A stretch of 37,905 bases of DNA, taken from positions 1 to 37,905 of the forward strand of contig VGBO01000019.1 of the NCBI GenBank assembly GCA_016870475.1, written 5' to 3'. The notes under the pieces are model-generated. The model did not search any database, had not been told where the DNA came from, and saw only the letters and a list, made by a program, of their open reading frames with translations. Source of the DNA: Actinomycetota bacterium. Its GTDB lineage: Bacteria; Actinomycetota; Acidimicrobiia; Acidimicrobiales; CAIXPF01. Of the stretch, positions 8,896 to 16,880 are shown in pieces (the stretch's first letter is position 1; each line of letters begins with the position of its first letter). A program made the position numbers and the translations under genes.

Positions 8896-8925
8896 GTCCG
8901 CGCGCTCGACCCCGGACCGCCACGA

Positions 8926-9606
8926 TCACGACCGGTCGACTGCGGCCCGGAACCACCCGGCGACGAGTCTCGACGGGTCGGCATCGACCGCGGTGCCGGA
9001 GCGCGTCCAGGACCGCGTGCGGTCGGCCGCGTCGACCGGCCCTTCGAGCGTGACCGGCTCGGGGGCGGTCTCGAACCGATCGAGGATCCGCAGCAGCAGA
9101 TCGGCCGTGGCGAGCGCGTCGTCGAGGGCGTGGTGGTTCGGTTGCAGCCGGACTCCTTCGGCGCGACAGGCCACGTGCAGCTTCGCCCTCGTGGGCACGA
9201 GCGTGTCGAGGCCCTTGCGGAGATCGCCGACGGGTACGTCGTAGCGGTCGAACTCCTGGCGGAGCATCCGGGCGTCGAAGGGGAGGTTGTGGGCGCTCAC
9301 CACCGCTCCGTGGAGCCGGGCGGCGATCTCGGGAGCGAGGGTGCCGAAGTCCGGTGCCCCCTGCAGCATCTCGCCGGTGATCCCGTGGACGTGCGTCGGG
9401 CCTGGGTCGCGGCCCGGGTCGAGCAGCGTCGCCCACCGGTCGACCACGCGCCCCCGCAGGTCGAGGGTGACCATCGCGATCTCCACGACCCGGTCCTGCG
9501 CACCGAAGCCGGTGGTCTCGGTGTCCATCACGACGATCCGGTCGGTGCGGTCGGTGAGGCGCTCGAGTGCTTCGGCCACGGGCGGGCTGATCGGTCGTCG
9601 TGGCAC
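8926..9606 (-). CDS. DEDDh 3'-5' exonuclease (DnaQ/PolC-epsilon fold)
   Basis: A 226-aa RNase T/DnaQ-fold exonuclease. ExoI is MDTETTGFG (Asp28, Glu30), ExoII is SAHNLPFDARML (Asp111), and ExoIII is HHALDDALATADLL (His158, Asp163), giving the DEDDh type with two metal ions. Family members proofread for DNA polymerase III, trim DNA ends or degrade small nucleic acids. The protein stands alone, without GIY-YIG or BRCT domains, and has a C-terminal extension of about 50 residues (WTRSGTAVDADPSRLVAGWFRAAV) that does not match the core fold. The start GTG 9606 has GGGGAGGAGG 4 bases upstream. It lies between a convergent lipoprotein and a co-directional tRNA-Ser. Calling it the replicative epsilon subunit would go beyond the evidence. 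Confidence 0.93.
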   Translation of the reverse strand: MPRRPISPPVAEALERLTDRTDRIVVMDTETTGFGAQDRVVEIAMVTLDLRGRVVDRWATLLDPGRDPGPTHVHGITGEMLQGAPDFGTLAPEIAARLHGAVVSAHNLPFDARMLRQEFDRYDVPVGDLRKGLDTLVPTRAKLHVACRAEGVRLQPNHHALDDALATADLLLRILDRFETAPEPVTLEGPVDAADRTRSWTRSGTAVDADPSRLVAGWFRAAVDRS

Positions 9607-9641
9607 CTCGCCTCCTCCCCTCGCTCACACGGTCGTGCTGG

Positions 9642-9726
9642 CGGAACGGGGGGGATTCGAACCCCCGGTGCCCGAAGACACGGCCGCTTTCAAGGCGGCT
9701 GCATTCGTCCGCTCTGCCACCGTTCC
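9642..9726 (-). tRNA. tRNA-Ser(TGA)
   Basis: An 85-base class II tRNA on the minus strand. The acceptor stem GGAACGG/CCGTTCC is at 9720-9726 and 9643-9649, with discriminator G at 9642. The anticodon loop is CTTGAAA, giving TGA. CCA is not encoded. Confidence 0.95.
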
Positions 9727-9790
9727 ACCGGAGAGTCAACCATGCGGGGGTGACAGCGCCGTGCCCGGCGCCCGTTGCCCCGATGATCCC

Positions 9791-9821
9791 TTGCCCCGCC
9801 CACAGGCTCCCGACCTAGGGT
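9791..9821 (+). promoter_or_regulatory. Promoter TTGCCC - 19 bp - TAGGGT of the dehydratase gene
   Basis: The -35-like TTGCCC (9791-9796) and -10 TAGGGT (9816-9821) lie before ATG 9828 with only 6 bases between the -10 and the start codon, so the mRNA is probably leaderless. Confidence 0.5.
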
Positions 9822-9827
9822 GCACCC

Positions 9828-10991
9828 ATGAGTACGTTCGGCGATTCCGATCCCCTCGAGGACCAGCGGCGCTACGCCGTGATCACCGACGACGCCGTCG
9901 ACGCGCTCCGTCGCCTGATCGGCGTCCCGATCACCGAGACGGTCGAACCGTGGTGCCACGAGGTCACCCGGGACAGCGTGCGCCACTATGCGCACGGCAT
10001 CGGTGACGACAACCCGCTGTGGTGCGACCCCGCCTATGCGGCGGCAGGCCCCCACGGTGGGATCGTCGCCCCGCCGTCGTTCATCTTCCCGCTGAACCGG
10101 GTGCTGTCGGGCTACGTGGGTGGGCTCCCCGGGATCCACGCCATGTGGGCGGGAGCCAACCTCACCTGGCACGACTGGTTCCGACGTGGCGACGAGATCA
10201 GCACCGTCGCCTACCTCAAGGACCTCATCCCCCACGACACCCGCTTCGCAGGCCGGGCGATCCAGCAGATCTACCACGCAGAGTTCCGCAATCAGGACGG
10301 TCGGCTCATCGCCGAGGGCGACAGCTGGTGCTTCCGCATCGAACGGGACACCGCCCGGGAGCTCGGCACCAAGTACGACTCGGTCAAGGACCGTGAACCC
10401 CGCATGTACACCGACGCGGAGCTCGAGCAGATCTGGGACCTCTACCGCAATGAGCAGGTCCGAGGAGCCGAGGCCCGCTACGTCGAGGACGTGCAGGTGG
10501 GCGACGAGCTCCCCCCGATCGTCAAGGGGCCGATGACCGCGACGGGCTTCATCGCCTACGCGCAGGGCTGGGGTGGGCTCTACATCCGAGCGAACAAGCT
10601 CGCATGGAAGCAGCTCGAGAAGCACCCGGGCCTCGGCCTCGCCAACGCCATGGGCATCCCCGACGTGCCCGAGCGAGTCCACTGGGAGAACGACCTCGCC
10701 ACCGATGTCGGCACGCCCGCCGCGTATGACTACGGGCCCGAACGCTGCAGCTGGCTAACCCACCACGTCACCAACTGGATGGGCGACGCCGGGTTCCTCG
10801 TCGAGCACCGCAGCGAGATCCGCCGCCACAACCCGGTCGGCGACTGGATGGTGGTGCGCGGCAAGGTCACGGCGATCACCAAGGGCGCCGACGGATCCCC
10901 GCTCGTGGAGATCGCCCAGCAGGCCCGTCAGCAGGACGACGAACTGTCGGCGACCGGTAGGGCGTTCGTGCGGCTCCCCAGCCGGGGCTGA
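9828..10991 (+). CDS. Double-hotdog MaoC-like acyl dehydratase
   Basis: A 387-aa protein with two tandem hotdog halves, as in FAS1-like/MaoC dehydratases that hydrate enoyl-CoA or dehydrate 3-hydroxyacyl-CoA. The N-terminal half (about residues 30-180) contains VTRDSVRHYAHGIGDDNPLWCDP and GGIVAPPSFIFP, the usual D-x4-H-type region of MaoC-N domains. The C-terminal half (about 220-385) starts EDVQVGDELPPIVKGPMT and contains WLTHHVTNWMGDAGFL. It most likely acts in acyl-CoA or sterol side-chain metabolism, in line with the acyl-CoA dehydrogenase pair at 31.6-33.9 kb, but no adjacent gene shows its pathway. The ATG at 9828 fits a leaderless mRNA. The downstream membrane gene converges with 3 bases between stops. 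Confidence 0.85.
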   Translation: MSTFGDSDPLEDQRRYAVITDDAVDALRRLIGVPITETVEPWCHEVTRDSVRHYAHGIGDDNPLWCDPAYAAAGPHGGIVAPPSFIFPLNRVLSGYVGGLPGIHAMWAGANLTWHDWFRRGDEISTVAYLKDLIPHDTRFAGRAIQQIYHAEFRNQDGRLIAEGDSWCFRIERDTARELGTKYDSVKDREPRMYTDAELEQIWDLYRNEQVRGAEARYVEDVQVGDELPPIVKGPMTATGFIAYAQGWGGLYIRANKLAWKQLEKHPGLGLANAMGIPDVPERVHWENDLATDVGTPAAYDYGPERCSWLTHHVTNWMGDAGFLVEHRSEIRRHNPVGDWMVVRGKVTAITKGADGSPLVEIAQQARQQDDELSATGRAFVRLPSRG

Positions 10992-10994
10992 ACC

Positions 10995-12500
10995 TCAGGC
11001 GTTCGCCGGTCGGCTCCGGCGGAGCTCGGTGCGGAACCGGTCGGAGCTGCGGGCGAGCAGCGCTGCGACCGCGACGATCAGCACGCCCGACACGGCGATG
11101 AGCAACGGCGCCCGGCCCTCGCCCGGGAAGAAGTGGCCGATCGCCCACGGCACGTTGATGAGCAGGCCGATGGAGCCGAACAGCGACAGGAGCACCCGGC
11201 CGGGTCGCGTGCCCGCTGCGACGAGTGCCACGGCGGTGACGAGGCCGGCGATCGGACCGAGCCCCGTGACCTGCGCTCCCGTCAACGCCGCGCCGCCGAC
11301 CGTCGCCACGGCGCCCGCCGCCTCGACGAGCGGGGCCCCCCGCACCCGCCCGGACGCTGCGACGACGATCAGCGCGACGCCGATCGACCAGGTGACCGCG
11401 CTGGTGGCGATCCCGCCCTGTTCGGCGTAGTAGACGAGCGTCGTCGGGACCCCGAACTGGAGGGCGACGACCGCCGGGGGCAGCGTCGCGATGCGGTCGC
11501 CGACACCGAGCTCCACGAAGGGGACGACCGACAGGCCGATCAGCGAGGCGGCCGTGAGGATCGTGAACGGTGGACCGAACGCCCGCAGGTCGTCGGAGAG
11601 CACGACCGCGCCGACGACGACGGCGATCGCACCGACGACCTCGGTCACCGGGGCGAGCGGCACCCGCCGACTGAGCCCGACGGCGAGGAACACGGCACCG
11701 ACCACCCATATGGTGGCGCCGACCCCCACCCGACTCGCCGGCCCGTCGACCAGCGCACCGGCAGCGGTCGCGAGCCCGGCGAAGAACGTGAGCTGTTGCA
11801 CCGGGCGTTCCTGCCACCAACGGGTCAGGACGCCGTGCGCGACCACGGCGACCGCACCGCCGAGCACGATCGAGGATCCGGCGTCGGAGCCGATGCCGTC
11901 GTGCACGATCACCCCGCCGGCGATCGCCGCGGCGGCCGACGCGACGAGCCAGAGGAACCAGCGCATGCGTGCGAACGCCGGATCGTCCGCCTCCGGAGCG
12001 GCGACGCCGGCGAGGTGCAGCACTCCGGCCCCACCGGCGCTGATCGCCAGGCGCCCACCGAGACCCAGGTCCGGCCAGTAGCGCGTCACGAGCAGCACGA
12101 TGCCGATGATCGCGAGCAGTCCGCCGAAGTAGCCGAGCGCCTCCGCGGTCGCAGGGATCCGGCGACCGGGTTCGAGCGCCCGGGGAAGCACCAGCGGGCG
12201 CGCAGGGGGTGGGGTCGGCGGAGGAGGTGGGAGCGCCCGGAGACGGTCCTGTTCGAAGGCGAGGACCGCTGCGACGGCGGTCTCGTCGAGCACCCCGGCG
12301 TCACGCCAACGTGCGAGGTCGGCCTCGAGGTGCGCGACCGGTGACCGTGCGGGCGTCGTTGGCGGGACCAGGCGCCGGGCGGGCGGATCGGTGTCCGGCG
12401 CCGCCGTAGTGCCGAGCCCGTTCGTCCGGCCGACCGAACGTGCCGAGACCACGACCACGACCACGACGAGCACGAGCAGTAGTGCGACCCCGATGATCAT
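10995..12500 (-). CDS. Polytopic membrane protein, DUF2157-like
   Basis: A 501-aa integral membrane protein. The start ATG 12500 is chosen because GGAGGAA lies 4 bases upstream (12505-12511). An N-terminal membrane anchor (IIGVALLLVLVVVVVVVSA) is followed by a soluble segment HLEADLARWRDAGVLDETAVAAVLAFEQ, which resembles the short helical N-terminal part of DUF2157 proteins. A Pro-rich hinge (LPPPPPTPPPARP) comes next, and then about a dozen hydrophobic segments to the C-terminus, which ends in a basic tail (RFRTELRRSRPANA). The function of this family is unknown. The gene is divergent from the CsoR-like regulator across 116 bp, and a clear -10 box for it was not found. Confidence 0.75.
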   Translation of the reverse strand: MIIGVALLLVLVVVVVVVSARSVGRTNGLGTTAAPDTDPPARRLVPPTTPARSPVAHLEADLARWRDAGVLDETAVAAVLAFEQDRLRALPPPPPTPPPARPLVLPRALEPGRRIPATAEALGYFGGLLAIIGIVLLVTRYWPDLGLGGRLAISAGGAGVLHLAGVAAPEADDPAFARMRWFLWLVASAAAAIAGGVIVHDGIGSDAGSSIVLGGAVAVVAHGVLTRWWQERPVQQLTFFAGLATAAGALVDGPASRVGVGATIWVVGAVFLAVGLSRRVPLAPVTEVVGAIAVVVGAVVLSDDLRAFGPPFTILTAASLIGLSVVPFVELGVGDRIATLPPAVVALQFGVPTTLVYYAEQGGIATSAVTWSIGVALIVVAASGRVRGAPLVEAAGAVATVGGAALTGAQVTGLGPIAGLVTAVALVAAGTRPGRVLLSLFGSIGLLINVPWAIGHFFPGEGRAPLLIAVSGVLIVAVAALLARSSDRFRTELRRSRPANA

Positions 12501-12576
12501 CGTGTTCCTCCGCTCCGGCCCGTACCCGGACAGTCTTCCCGTTCCGTGACGATCCATGCAGGGTCGATGGTCCTGC

Positions 12577-12594
12577 CCTCCGGTCGGCCGGAGG
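12577..12594. promoter_or_regulatory. Candidate operator: perfect inverted repeat CCTCCGG-TCGG-CCGGAGG
   Basis: Perfect 7-bp arms with a 4-bp spacer lie at the -35 position of the promoter whose -10 is TACGAT (12603-12608). Position and symmetry suit autorepression by the CsoR-like protein encoded right after it. GC-rich dyads of this size are known for CsoR/CstR-family operators; binding here is inferred. Confidence 0.5.
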
Positions 12595-12602
12595 TCGACT
12601 GG

Positions 12603-12608
12603 TACGAT
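12603..12608 (+). promoter_or_regulatory. -10 box TACGAT of the csoR-like-larB-larC operon
   Basis: TACGAT is followed by 8 bases and the GTG start at 12617, so the first gene is probably translated from a leaderless mRNA. Confidence 0.55.
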
Positions 12609-12616
12609 CGCCGATC

Positions 12617-12886
12617 GTGGAGATCGACGAGGCGACCCTCGAGGACCTGCAGCGTCGGCTCCGTCGTGCCGAAGGTCAGGTGCGCGGCGTGCAGCAGATG
12701 CTCGCCGAAGGCCGGGACTGCCGTGACGTGGTGACTCAGCTCACCGCCTCCATCAAGGCGCTCGAACAGGTCGGGTTCGGCCTCGTCGCCGCCGGCCTGA
12801 CCTGGTGCGTGAGCAATCCCGATGCGGCGAAGGCCGAGGGGTACGACCTCGCCGACGTGCAACGCCTGTTCCTGAAGCTGGCCTGA
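12617..12886 (+). CDS. CsoR/RcnR/CstR-family (DUF156) transcriptional repressor, Cys-pair type
   Basis: An 89-aa all-helical DNA-binding repressor. The family signature RRLRRAEGQVRGVQQMLAEGRDC covers residues 13-35 (key words RAEGQVRGV and GRDC). Cys35 and Cys64 are the conserved cysteine pair. The histidine that completes the Cu(I) site of CsoR (position 61 in M. tuberculosis) is missing; here the segment reads VAAGLTWCV. Loss of that His with both Cys kept is typical of persulfide-sensing CstR-like proteins, so sulfur or thiol sensing is at least as likely as metal sensing. It leads a tight operon: larB starts 11 bases after its stop. A dyad upstream is a candidate operator. Confidence 0.88.
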   Translation: MEIDEATLEDLQRRLRRAEGQVRGVQQMLAEGRDCRDVVTQLTASIKALEQVGFGLVAAGLTWCVSNPDAAKAEGYDLADVQRLFLKLA

Positions 12887-12897
12887 GCGGCGCCGAC

Positions 12898-13665
12898 GTG
12901 GACGATCGTTCGCTCACGCGCCTGCTGGACGGGGTCGCGGCGGGGACCGTGACCCCCGACGACGCGTTGCGGGAGCTGCGTCGCCTGCCCTTCGCCGACC
13001 TCGGGTACGCGCGGATCGACCACCACCGTCGGATCCGCCAGGGGATCGCCGAGGCGGTCTACGCCCCCGGCAAGACCGCGGAACAGTGCGCGGGCATCGT
13101 CGTCGAGCTCCTCGACTCGCCCGACGGCGCCACGCCTGTCGTGCTCACCCGGGCCCACGACACGCAGATCGCTGCAGCGCTCGCTGCCGCACCGGGCGGT
13201 CGGGTCGTCGGTTCGACGGTGGTGTGGCGGGCTGCGCCGACCCGTCCCGGGTCGGTGCTCGTCGCCACCGCCGGTACCGCCGACCTGTCGGCTGCGCAGG
13301 AGTGCATAGCGGTGCTCGCCGCGAACGGCGTGGCCGCGCGCACGCTCACCGACGTCGGCGTCGCGGGCCTGCACCGGTTGCTCGCGTCGCTCGACGCCCT
13401 CGAGGGGATCGACGTCGCCGTCGTCGTCGCCGGCATGGAGGGGGCGCTCGCCACGGTCGTCGGCGGCCTCGTCGAGGTCCCCGTCGTCGCCGTTCCCACG
13501 TCGGTGGGCTACGGCGCCGCCCTCGAGGGCGTCACGGCGCTGCTCGCGATGTTGTCGTCGTGTGCCGCCGGGGTGACCGTCGTCGGGATCGACAACGGCT
13601 TCGGTGCCGCGTGCGCGGCGCTGCGGGTGCTCCAGACCGTGCACCGGACCGGCCCGCCGTCGTGA
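12898..13665 (+). CDS. larB: LarB, pyridinium-3,5-biscarboxylate synthase of nickel-pincer cofactor synthesis
   Basis: A 255-aa protein of the AIR-carboxylase-like LarB family. In the nickel-pincer nucleotide (NPN) pathway LarB carboxylates nicotinic acid adenine dinucleotide and removes AMP (family knowledge). Visible family marks are the N-terminal LDGVAAGTVTPDDALRELRRLPF, FADLGYARIDHHRRIRQGIAE, and the C-terminal PurE-like part VVVAGMEGALATVVGGLV, PTSVGYGAALEG, IDNGFGAACAAL. Start GTG 12898 is 11 bases after the regulator gene; upstream in-frame starts would lie inside that gene. Its stop overlaps the larC start by 4 bases (GTGA), so the two are translationally coupled. Confidence 0.93.
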   Translation: MDDRSLTRLLDGVAAGTVTPDDALRELRRLPFADLGYARIDHHRRIRQGIAEAVYAPGKTAEQCAGIVVELLDSPDGATPVVLTRAHDTQIAAALAAAPGGRVVGSTVVWRAAPTRPGSVLVATAGTADLSAAQECIAVLAANGVAARTLTDVGVAGLHRLLASLDALEGIDVAVVVAGMEGALATVVGGLVEVPVVAVPTSVGYGAALEGVTALLAMLSSCAAGVTVVGIDNGFGAACAALRVLQTVHRTGPPS

Positions 13666-14912
13666 CCCGCGTCGCGTGGTTCCACCCGTTCTCCGGGGCA
13701 GCGGGCGACATGGCCCTCGCCGCGCTCCTCGACGCCGGTGCCGATGCGGCGGCGGTCGAGGCGGCCTGTCGTCGGGTGGTCCCGAACGGCTGGTCGTTGC
13801 GCACGAGCGACGTGCTGCGCAGTGGTCTGCGCGGCTGCCATGTGGAGGTCGTCGTCGACGAGGCCCACGAAGACCACGGCCACCACGGCCACCACGAGCA
13901 CGACCACCACGGCCACCACGAGCACCGGGACGCCGCCGGGATCATCGCCGCGATCACCGCCGCGGGCCTGCCGGACCGGGCGACGTCGCGTGCGGTCGCC
14001 GCCTTCGAACGGCTGGCCGTCGCCGAGGGACGCCTCCACGGCATCGACCCGGCGCACGTCACCTTCCACGAGGTCGGCGCCGTCGACTCGATCGTCGACG
14101 TCGTCGGCGTGTGCGTCGCCCTCGACCTCCTCGGGGTCGACGTCGTCGCGTCGGCGCCGCCCACGGTGGGCGTCGGCACGATCCGTTCGGCGCATGGCGT
14201 GCTCCCGAACCCGCCACCGGCCGTCGTCGAGGTGCTCGCCGGCGTTCCCGTCGTCGGCGTCGACGTCGGCGTGGAGCTCACCACTCCGACCGGCGCGGCG
14301 TTGCTCGCGACGCTCGCCGCCGGCCGGTTCGGCGCGATGCCGGCGATGACCGTGCAGACCCAGGGTTGGGGAGCGGGCACGAAGGACATCCCCGGTCGGG
14401 CGAACCTGCTGCAGGTCGTTCTCGGCGAGGCGGTCGACGTTCCCGTCGACGGTCGGCTCGAGACGGTCGTCGAGATGTCGACCACGCTCGACGACGTGCG
14501 CGGCGAGGTGGTCGGCCACGTCGTCGCCGAGGCGCTCGCCGCAGGCGCGCTCGACGCGTGGTCCGTCGCCACGACCATGAAGAAGGGGCGCCCCGGTGTG
14601 GTGTTGACCGTGCTCGCCGCACCGCCCGACGCCGACCGGCTCCGCCGCCTCGTCGCCGCGGAGACCGGCACGCTCGGGATCCGCACGACGACCGTGCAAC
14701 GGTGGGTCGCCGACCGCCGCGTCGTCGAGGTCGACGTCGACGGGATGCGGGTCCGCCTCAAGGTCGGCCCGTACCGGGCGAAGGTCGAGCACGACGACGC
14801 CGTCGCCGTCGCCCGGGAGACCGGACGTCCGTTGCAGGACGTCGTCGCGCTCGCCGAGCGCGCCTACGCCGTCGCTTCGGCCGACGCGAGCTTCCGCCAG
14901 AGCGACCGGTAG
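13662..14912 (+). CDS. larC: LarC, nickel-insertion protein of nickel-pincer cofactor synthesis
   Basis: A 416-aa LarC (DUF111). LarC inserts Ni(II) into the pincer nucleotide at the cost of CTP (family knowledge). The protein opens with VAWFHPFSGAAGDMALAALLDAG, has a His-rich insert at about residues 69-91 that should bind metal, FHEVGAVDSIVDVVG, the GVELTTPTGAALLATLA segment, and a C-terminal domain with TTMKKGRPGVVLTVL and RVRLKVGPYRAKVEHDD. Unlike the lactobacillus gene, which needs a ribosomal frameshift between larC1 and larC2, this is one continuous frame. The GTG start overlaps the larB stop. The 3' end overlaps the convergent desaturase gene by 49 bp. No larE or larA is in the window. 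Confidence 0.95.
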   Translation: MTRVAWFHPFSGAAGDMALAALLDAGADAAAVEAACRRVVPNGWSLRTSDVLRSGLRGCHVEVVVDEAHEDHGHHGHHEHDHHGHHEHRDAAGIIAAITAAGLPDRATSRAVAAFERLAVAEGRLHGIDPAHVTFHEVGAVDSIVDVVGVCVALDLLGVDVVASAPPTVGVGTIRSAHGVLPNPPPAVVEVLAGVPVVGVDVGVELTTPTGAALLATLAAGRFGAMPAMTVQTQGWGAGTKDIPGRANLLQVVLGEAVDVPVDGRLETVVEMSTTLDDVRGEVVGHVVAEALAAGALDAWSVATTMKKGRPGVVLTVLAAPPDADRLRRLVAAETGTLGIRTTTVQRWVADRRVVEVDVDGMRVRLKVGPYRAKVEHDDAVAVARETGRPLQDVVALAERAYAVASADASFRQSDR

Positions 14913-15856
14913 TTCGGGTACACGAGCACGTCGGGCACCCAGCCCGACGCCCGGAGCTCTCGATGCATCGCCGGCAGGTTCCAGCACGGGATCCCCATGT
15001 CGACGTGGTGCTCGATGTGGAGCCCGATGTTGTAGGGGACCATCAGGAACCGTGCGATCGGCGTCTGCCGCACCACGTGGGTGGTCGCCCGCCGGTCGCG
15101 GTTGCGTTCCATGCCCCCGTGCTCGGCGATCGCCCGGAGCCGGTTCGTCACCCGCCACTGCGTGAGGTACGGCACGATCCACAGCAGGTACAGCTCGGGG
15201 CGCCCGACCACGGTCGCGAGCGCGACGAGCACCACCTGCGTGCCGATGATCCGGGCGGCGGCCGGTCGGGTCCGTGCCCGTCGCAGCCCCCGGAACAGAC
15301 CGCGCAGCAACGTGAACCCGGTGATCCCGAGCGCGTCACGCATCAACTTGCGACGCAGCGACGCCGGGGTGATCGGATAGCGCGCGTACAACGGGACGTC
15401 CGGCTCCTCCGGCCCCATCTCGTCACGGTGGTGGGCGATGTGGCCCCGCCGGTACAGCTCGAAGGGGACGAACGCCGGGCAGGACAGCAGCCACTTGCCG
15501 ACGACGTCGTTCACCGTCCGGTTCGAGAACAGGGTCCGGTGCACGGCCTCGTGGGCGAGCGTGTTGCACTGCACGATCGTGCGACCGCAGAGCACGAACG
15601 CCACCGCGTACCCGAGCGGGTGGGCGACGGTGACCGCCCCGACGAGCACGACGGCGACCTGCAGGTACATCGACGCCACCGCCACCGCGGACCGCAGGTT
15701 GCGGACGCGACGCAACTCCTCACGGATCGGCGGGCGTGCCTTCGCGTTCTCGAAGAGCCGATCGGTGGGCAGCACGTCGGGCAGCAGCTCACCCGGGGGG
15801 ACCATCCCTCCGAGGTGCCGTCTCGGACGGGTCGGGGCCTGCGTGACGTGCAGCAC
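14864..15856 (-). CDS. Membrane fatty acid desaturase family protein
   Basis: A 330-aa di-iron membrane desaturase or hydroxylase. The three histidine boxes are HEAVH (102-106), HIAHH (139-143) and HIEHH (280-284), with an additional AEHGG (245-249). Hydrophobic pairs lie before box 1 (about 55-95) and between boxes 2 and 3 (about 175-235), so the His boxes would face the cytoplasm. It introduces double bonds or hydroxyl groups into lipids or carotenoid-like substrates; the exact substrate is not visible. The GTG start at 15856 is chosen because TACCAT lies 7 bases upstream (leaderless); the longer open frame upstream has no domain. The last 49 bases overlap the 3' end of larC on the other strand. 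Confidence 0.9.
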   Translation of the reverse strand: MLHVTQAPTRPRRHLGGMVPPGELLPDVLPTDRLFENAKARPPIREELRRVRNLRSAVAVASMYLQVAVVLVGAVTVAHPLGYAVAFVLCGRTIVQCNTLAHEAVHRTLFSNRTVNDVVGKWLLSCPAFVPFELYRRGHIAHHRDEMGPEEPDVPLYARYPITPASLRRKLMRDALGITGFTLLRGLFRGLRRARTRPAAARIIGTQVVLVALATVVGRPELYLLWIVPYLTQWRVTNRLRAIAEHGGMERNRDRRATTHVVRQTPIARFLMVPYNIGLHIEHHVDMGIPCWNLPAMHRELRASGWVPDVLVYPNYRSLWRKLASAEATA

Positions 15857-15863
15857 GTCGCCG

Positions 15864-15869
15864 ATGGTA
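15864..15869 (-). promoter_or_regulatory. -10 box TACCAT, leaderless start of the desaturase
   Basis: On the minus strand TACCAT is separated by 7 bases from GTG 15856. Confidence 0.5.
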
Positions 15870-15891
15870 CCGGCGCTCGGTCGGGTGCGAC

Positions 15892-16845
15892 TCAGCCGAG
15901 GAGACGGAGCGCGCCGGTGGTGTGGGTGAGCGCCGCCCGGAGCGCGGTGACGAACGCGACCGGCTGGTCGGCCATCAGGTGGTGGCGGGCCTCGGGGACC
16001 CACACCTCGAACGGCGGCTCCCGCAACGCGTCGCGGACCCGTTGCGCGATGTAGGCCGGCACCACCCGGCTCTTCTCCCCGTGGATCGCGGCGACGGGGA
16101 CGTCGATCTCGGCGAGGTAGTCGCCGAACCACCGGTCCCACGTGCGGGCGAACAGGCGCCAGTCGAACTTCCATGCCCACCCGGTGACGGCGCCGTCGTC
16201 CGGACGGGTCGGGTCGTCGGCGCCGCCCGGCCCGACCGGCCGCACCGACGTCTCTGCGATGTGGCGCACCATCCACGTGTTCTCGCACGCCTGGCGCGGG
16301 ATCAGCTTGAACCGCGACACCGCCTCCGCACGGGTCGCGTACGTGCGGCGGTTCTGGAAGTGCCGACCGCTGCGGCTGCGTTCGTCACGGGCGCGGACAC
16401 CGATGTCACACAGCACCGCCGCCCGCACGTCACGCCCGGCGAGCGCGGCGGCGGTCCCCACGACGGTCGCGCCGAGGCTGTGCCCGACGAGGACCGGTGG
16501 CGGCGTCCCCGCACCGGCGGCAGCCGCGGCGACGGCGAGCACCTCCGCTGCCCAGGTCTCGGTCCGGTACGCGTCCCGCCAGTCGGAATCACCGTGGCCG
16601 GTGAGCTCGGGGGCGATCACACACCACTCGTCGGTGAGGAACGGGGCGAGCGGCGCCCACCAGCGGGCGTGCGCGGCACCGCCGTGCACGAGCACCAGCG
16701 GCGGCCGGCCCGGGTCTCCCCAGCGCAACCAGTGCACCCGGGCACCCTCGACGGTGGTGTGCCCCTCGTCGGGGACGACGGCGAGGTGGTCGTGGAACCA
16801 GGCGGGTGCGTCGCCCGTGGCGCCGTGGTCGCCGTGCTCGGTCAC
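15892..16845 (-). CDS. Alpha/beta-fold hydrolase
   Basis: A 317-aa alpha/beta hydrolase. The oxyanion region is LVLVHGGAAHARWW (about 50-63), the nucleophile elbow is GHSLG with Ser123, and the catalytic His is His289 in PEARHHLMAD. A cap-like insert lies between about residues 155 and 245. It acts on an ester, epoxide or similar bond; the substrate is not visible. The GTG start at 16845 follows TACCGT by 6 bases; the longer frame to 16953 would overlap the promoter of the neighbour and has no family content. It is divergent from the oligopeptidase B gene across only 43 bp, and downstream of it the desaturase follows on the same strand after 35 bp. Confidence 0.88.
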   Translation of the reverse strand: MTEHGDHGATGDAPAWFHDHLAVVPDEGHTTVEGARVHWLRWGDPGRPPLVLVHGGAAHARWWAPLAPFLTDEWCVIAPELTGHGDSDWRDAYRTETWAAEVLAVAAAAAGAGTPPPVLVGHSLGATVVGTAAALAGRDVRAAVLCDIGVRARDERSRSGRHFQNRRTYATRAEAVSRFKLIPRQACENTWMVRHIAETSVRPVGPGGADDPTRPDDGAVTGWAWKFDWRLFARTWDRWFGDYLAEIDVPVAAIHGEKSRVVPAYIAQRVRDALREPPFEVWVPEARHHLMADQPVAFVTALRAALTHTTGALRLLG

Positions 16846-16851
16846 GGCGGC

Positions 16852-16857
16852 ACGGTA
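16852..16857 (-). promoter_or_regulatory. -10 box TACCGT of the alpha/beta hydrolase
   Basis: It lies 6 bases before GTG 16845 on the minus strand. It occupies exactly the -35 position of the divergent ptrB promoter. Confidence 0.5.
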
Positions 16858-16874
16858 GCCCCACCCGACCGCAA

Positions 16875-16880
16875 TAGGGT
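16875..16880 (+). promoter_or_regulatory. -10 box TAGGGT of ptrB
   Basis: TAGGGT is separated by 8 bases from GTG 16889 (leaderless). It is 17 bp from the opposing -10 box at 16852-16857. Confidence 0.5.

Noticed and set aside
8926-9606. DNA polymerase III epsilon subunit (dnaQ)
   Set aside because: It is a DEDDh exonuclease fold only. No polymerase-binding tail or replication context supports the specific name.
13086-13661. N-terminal extension of LarC to a 608-aa protein
   Set aside because: The extension is the out-of-frame shadow of larB. LarC homology begins at GTG 13662 with VAWFHPFSGAAGDM.
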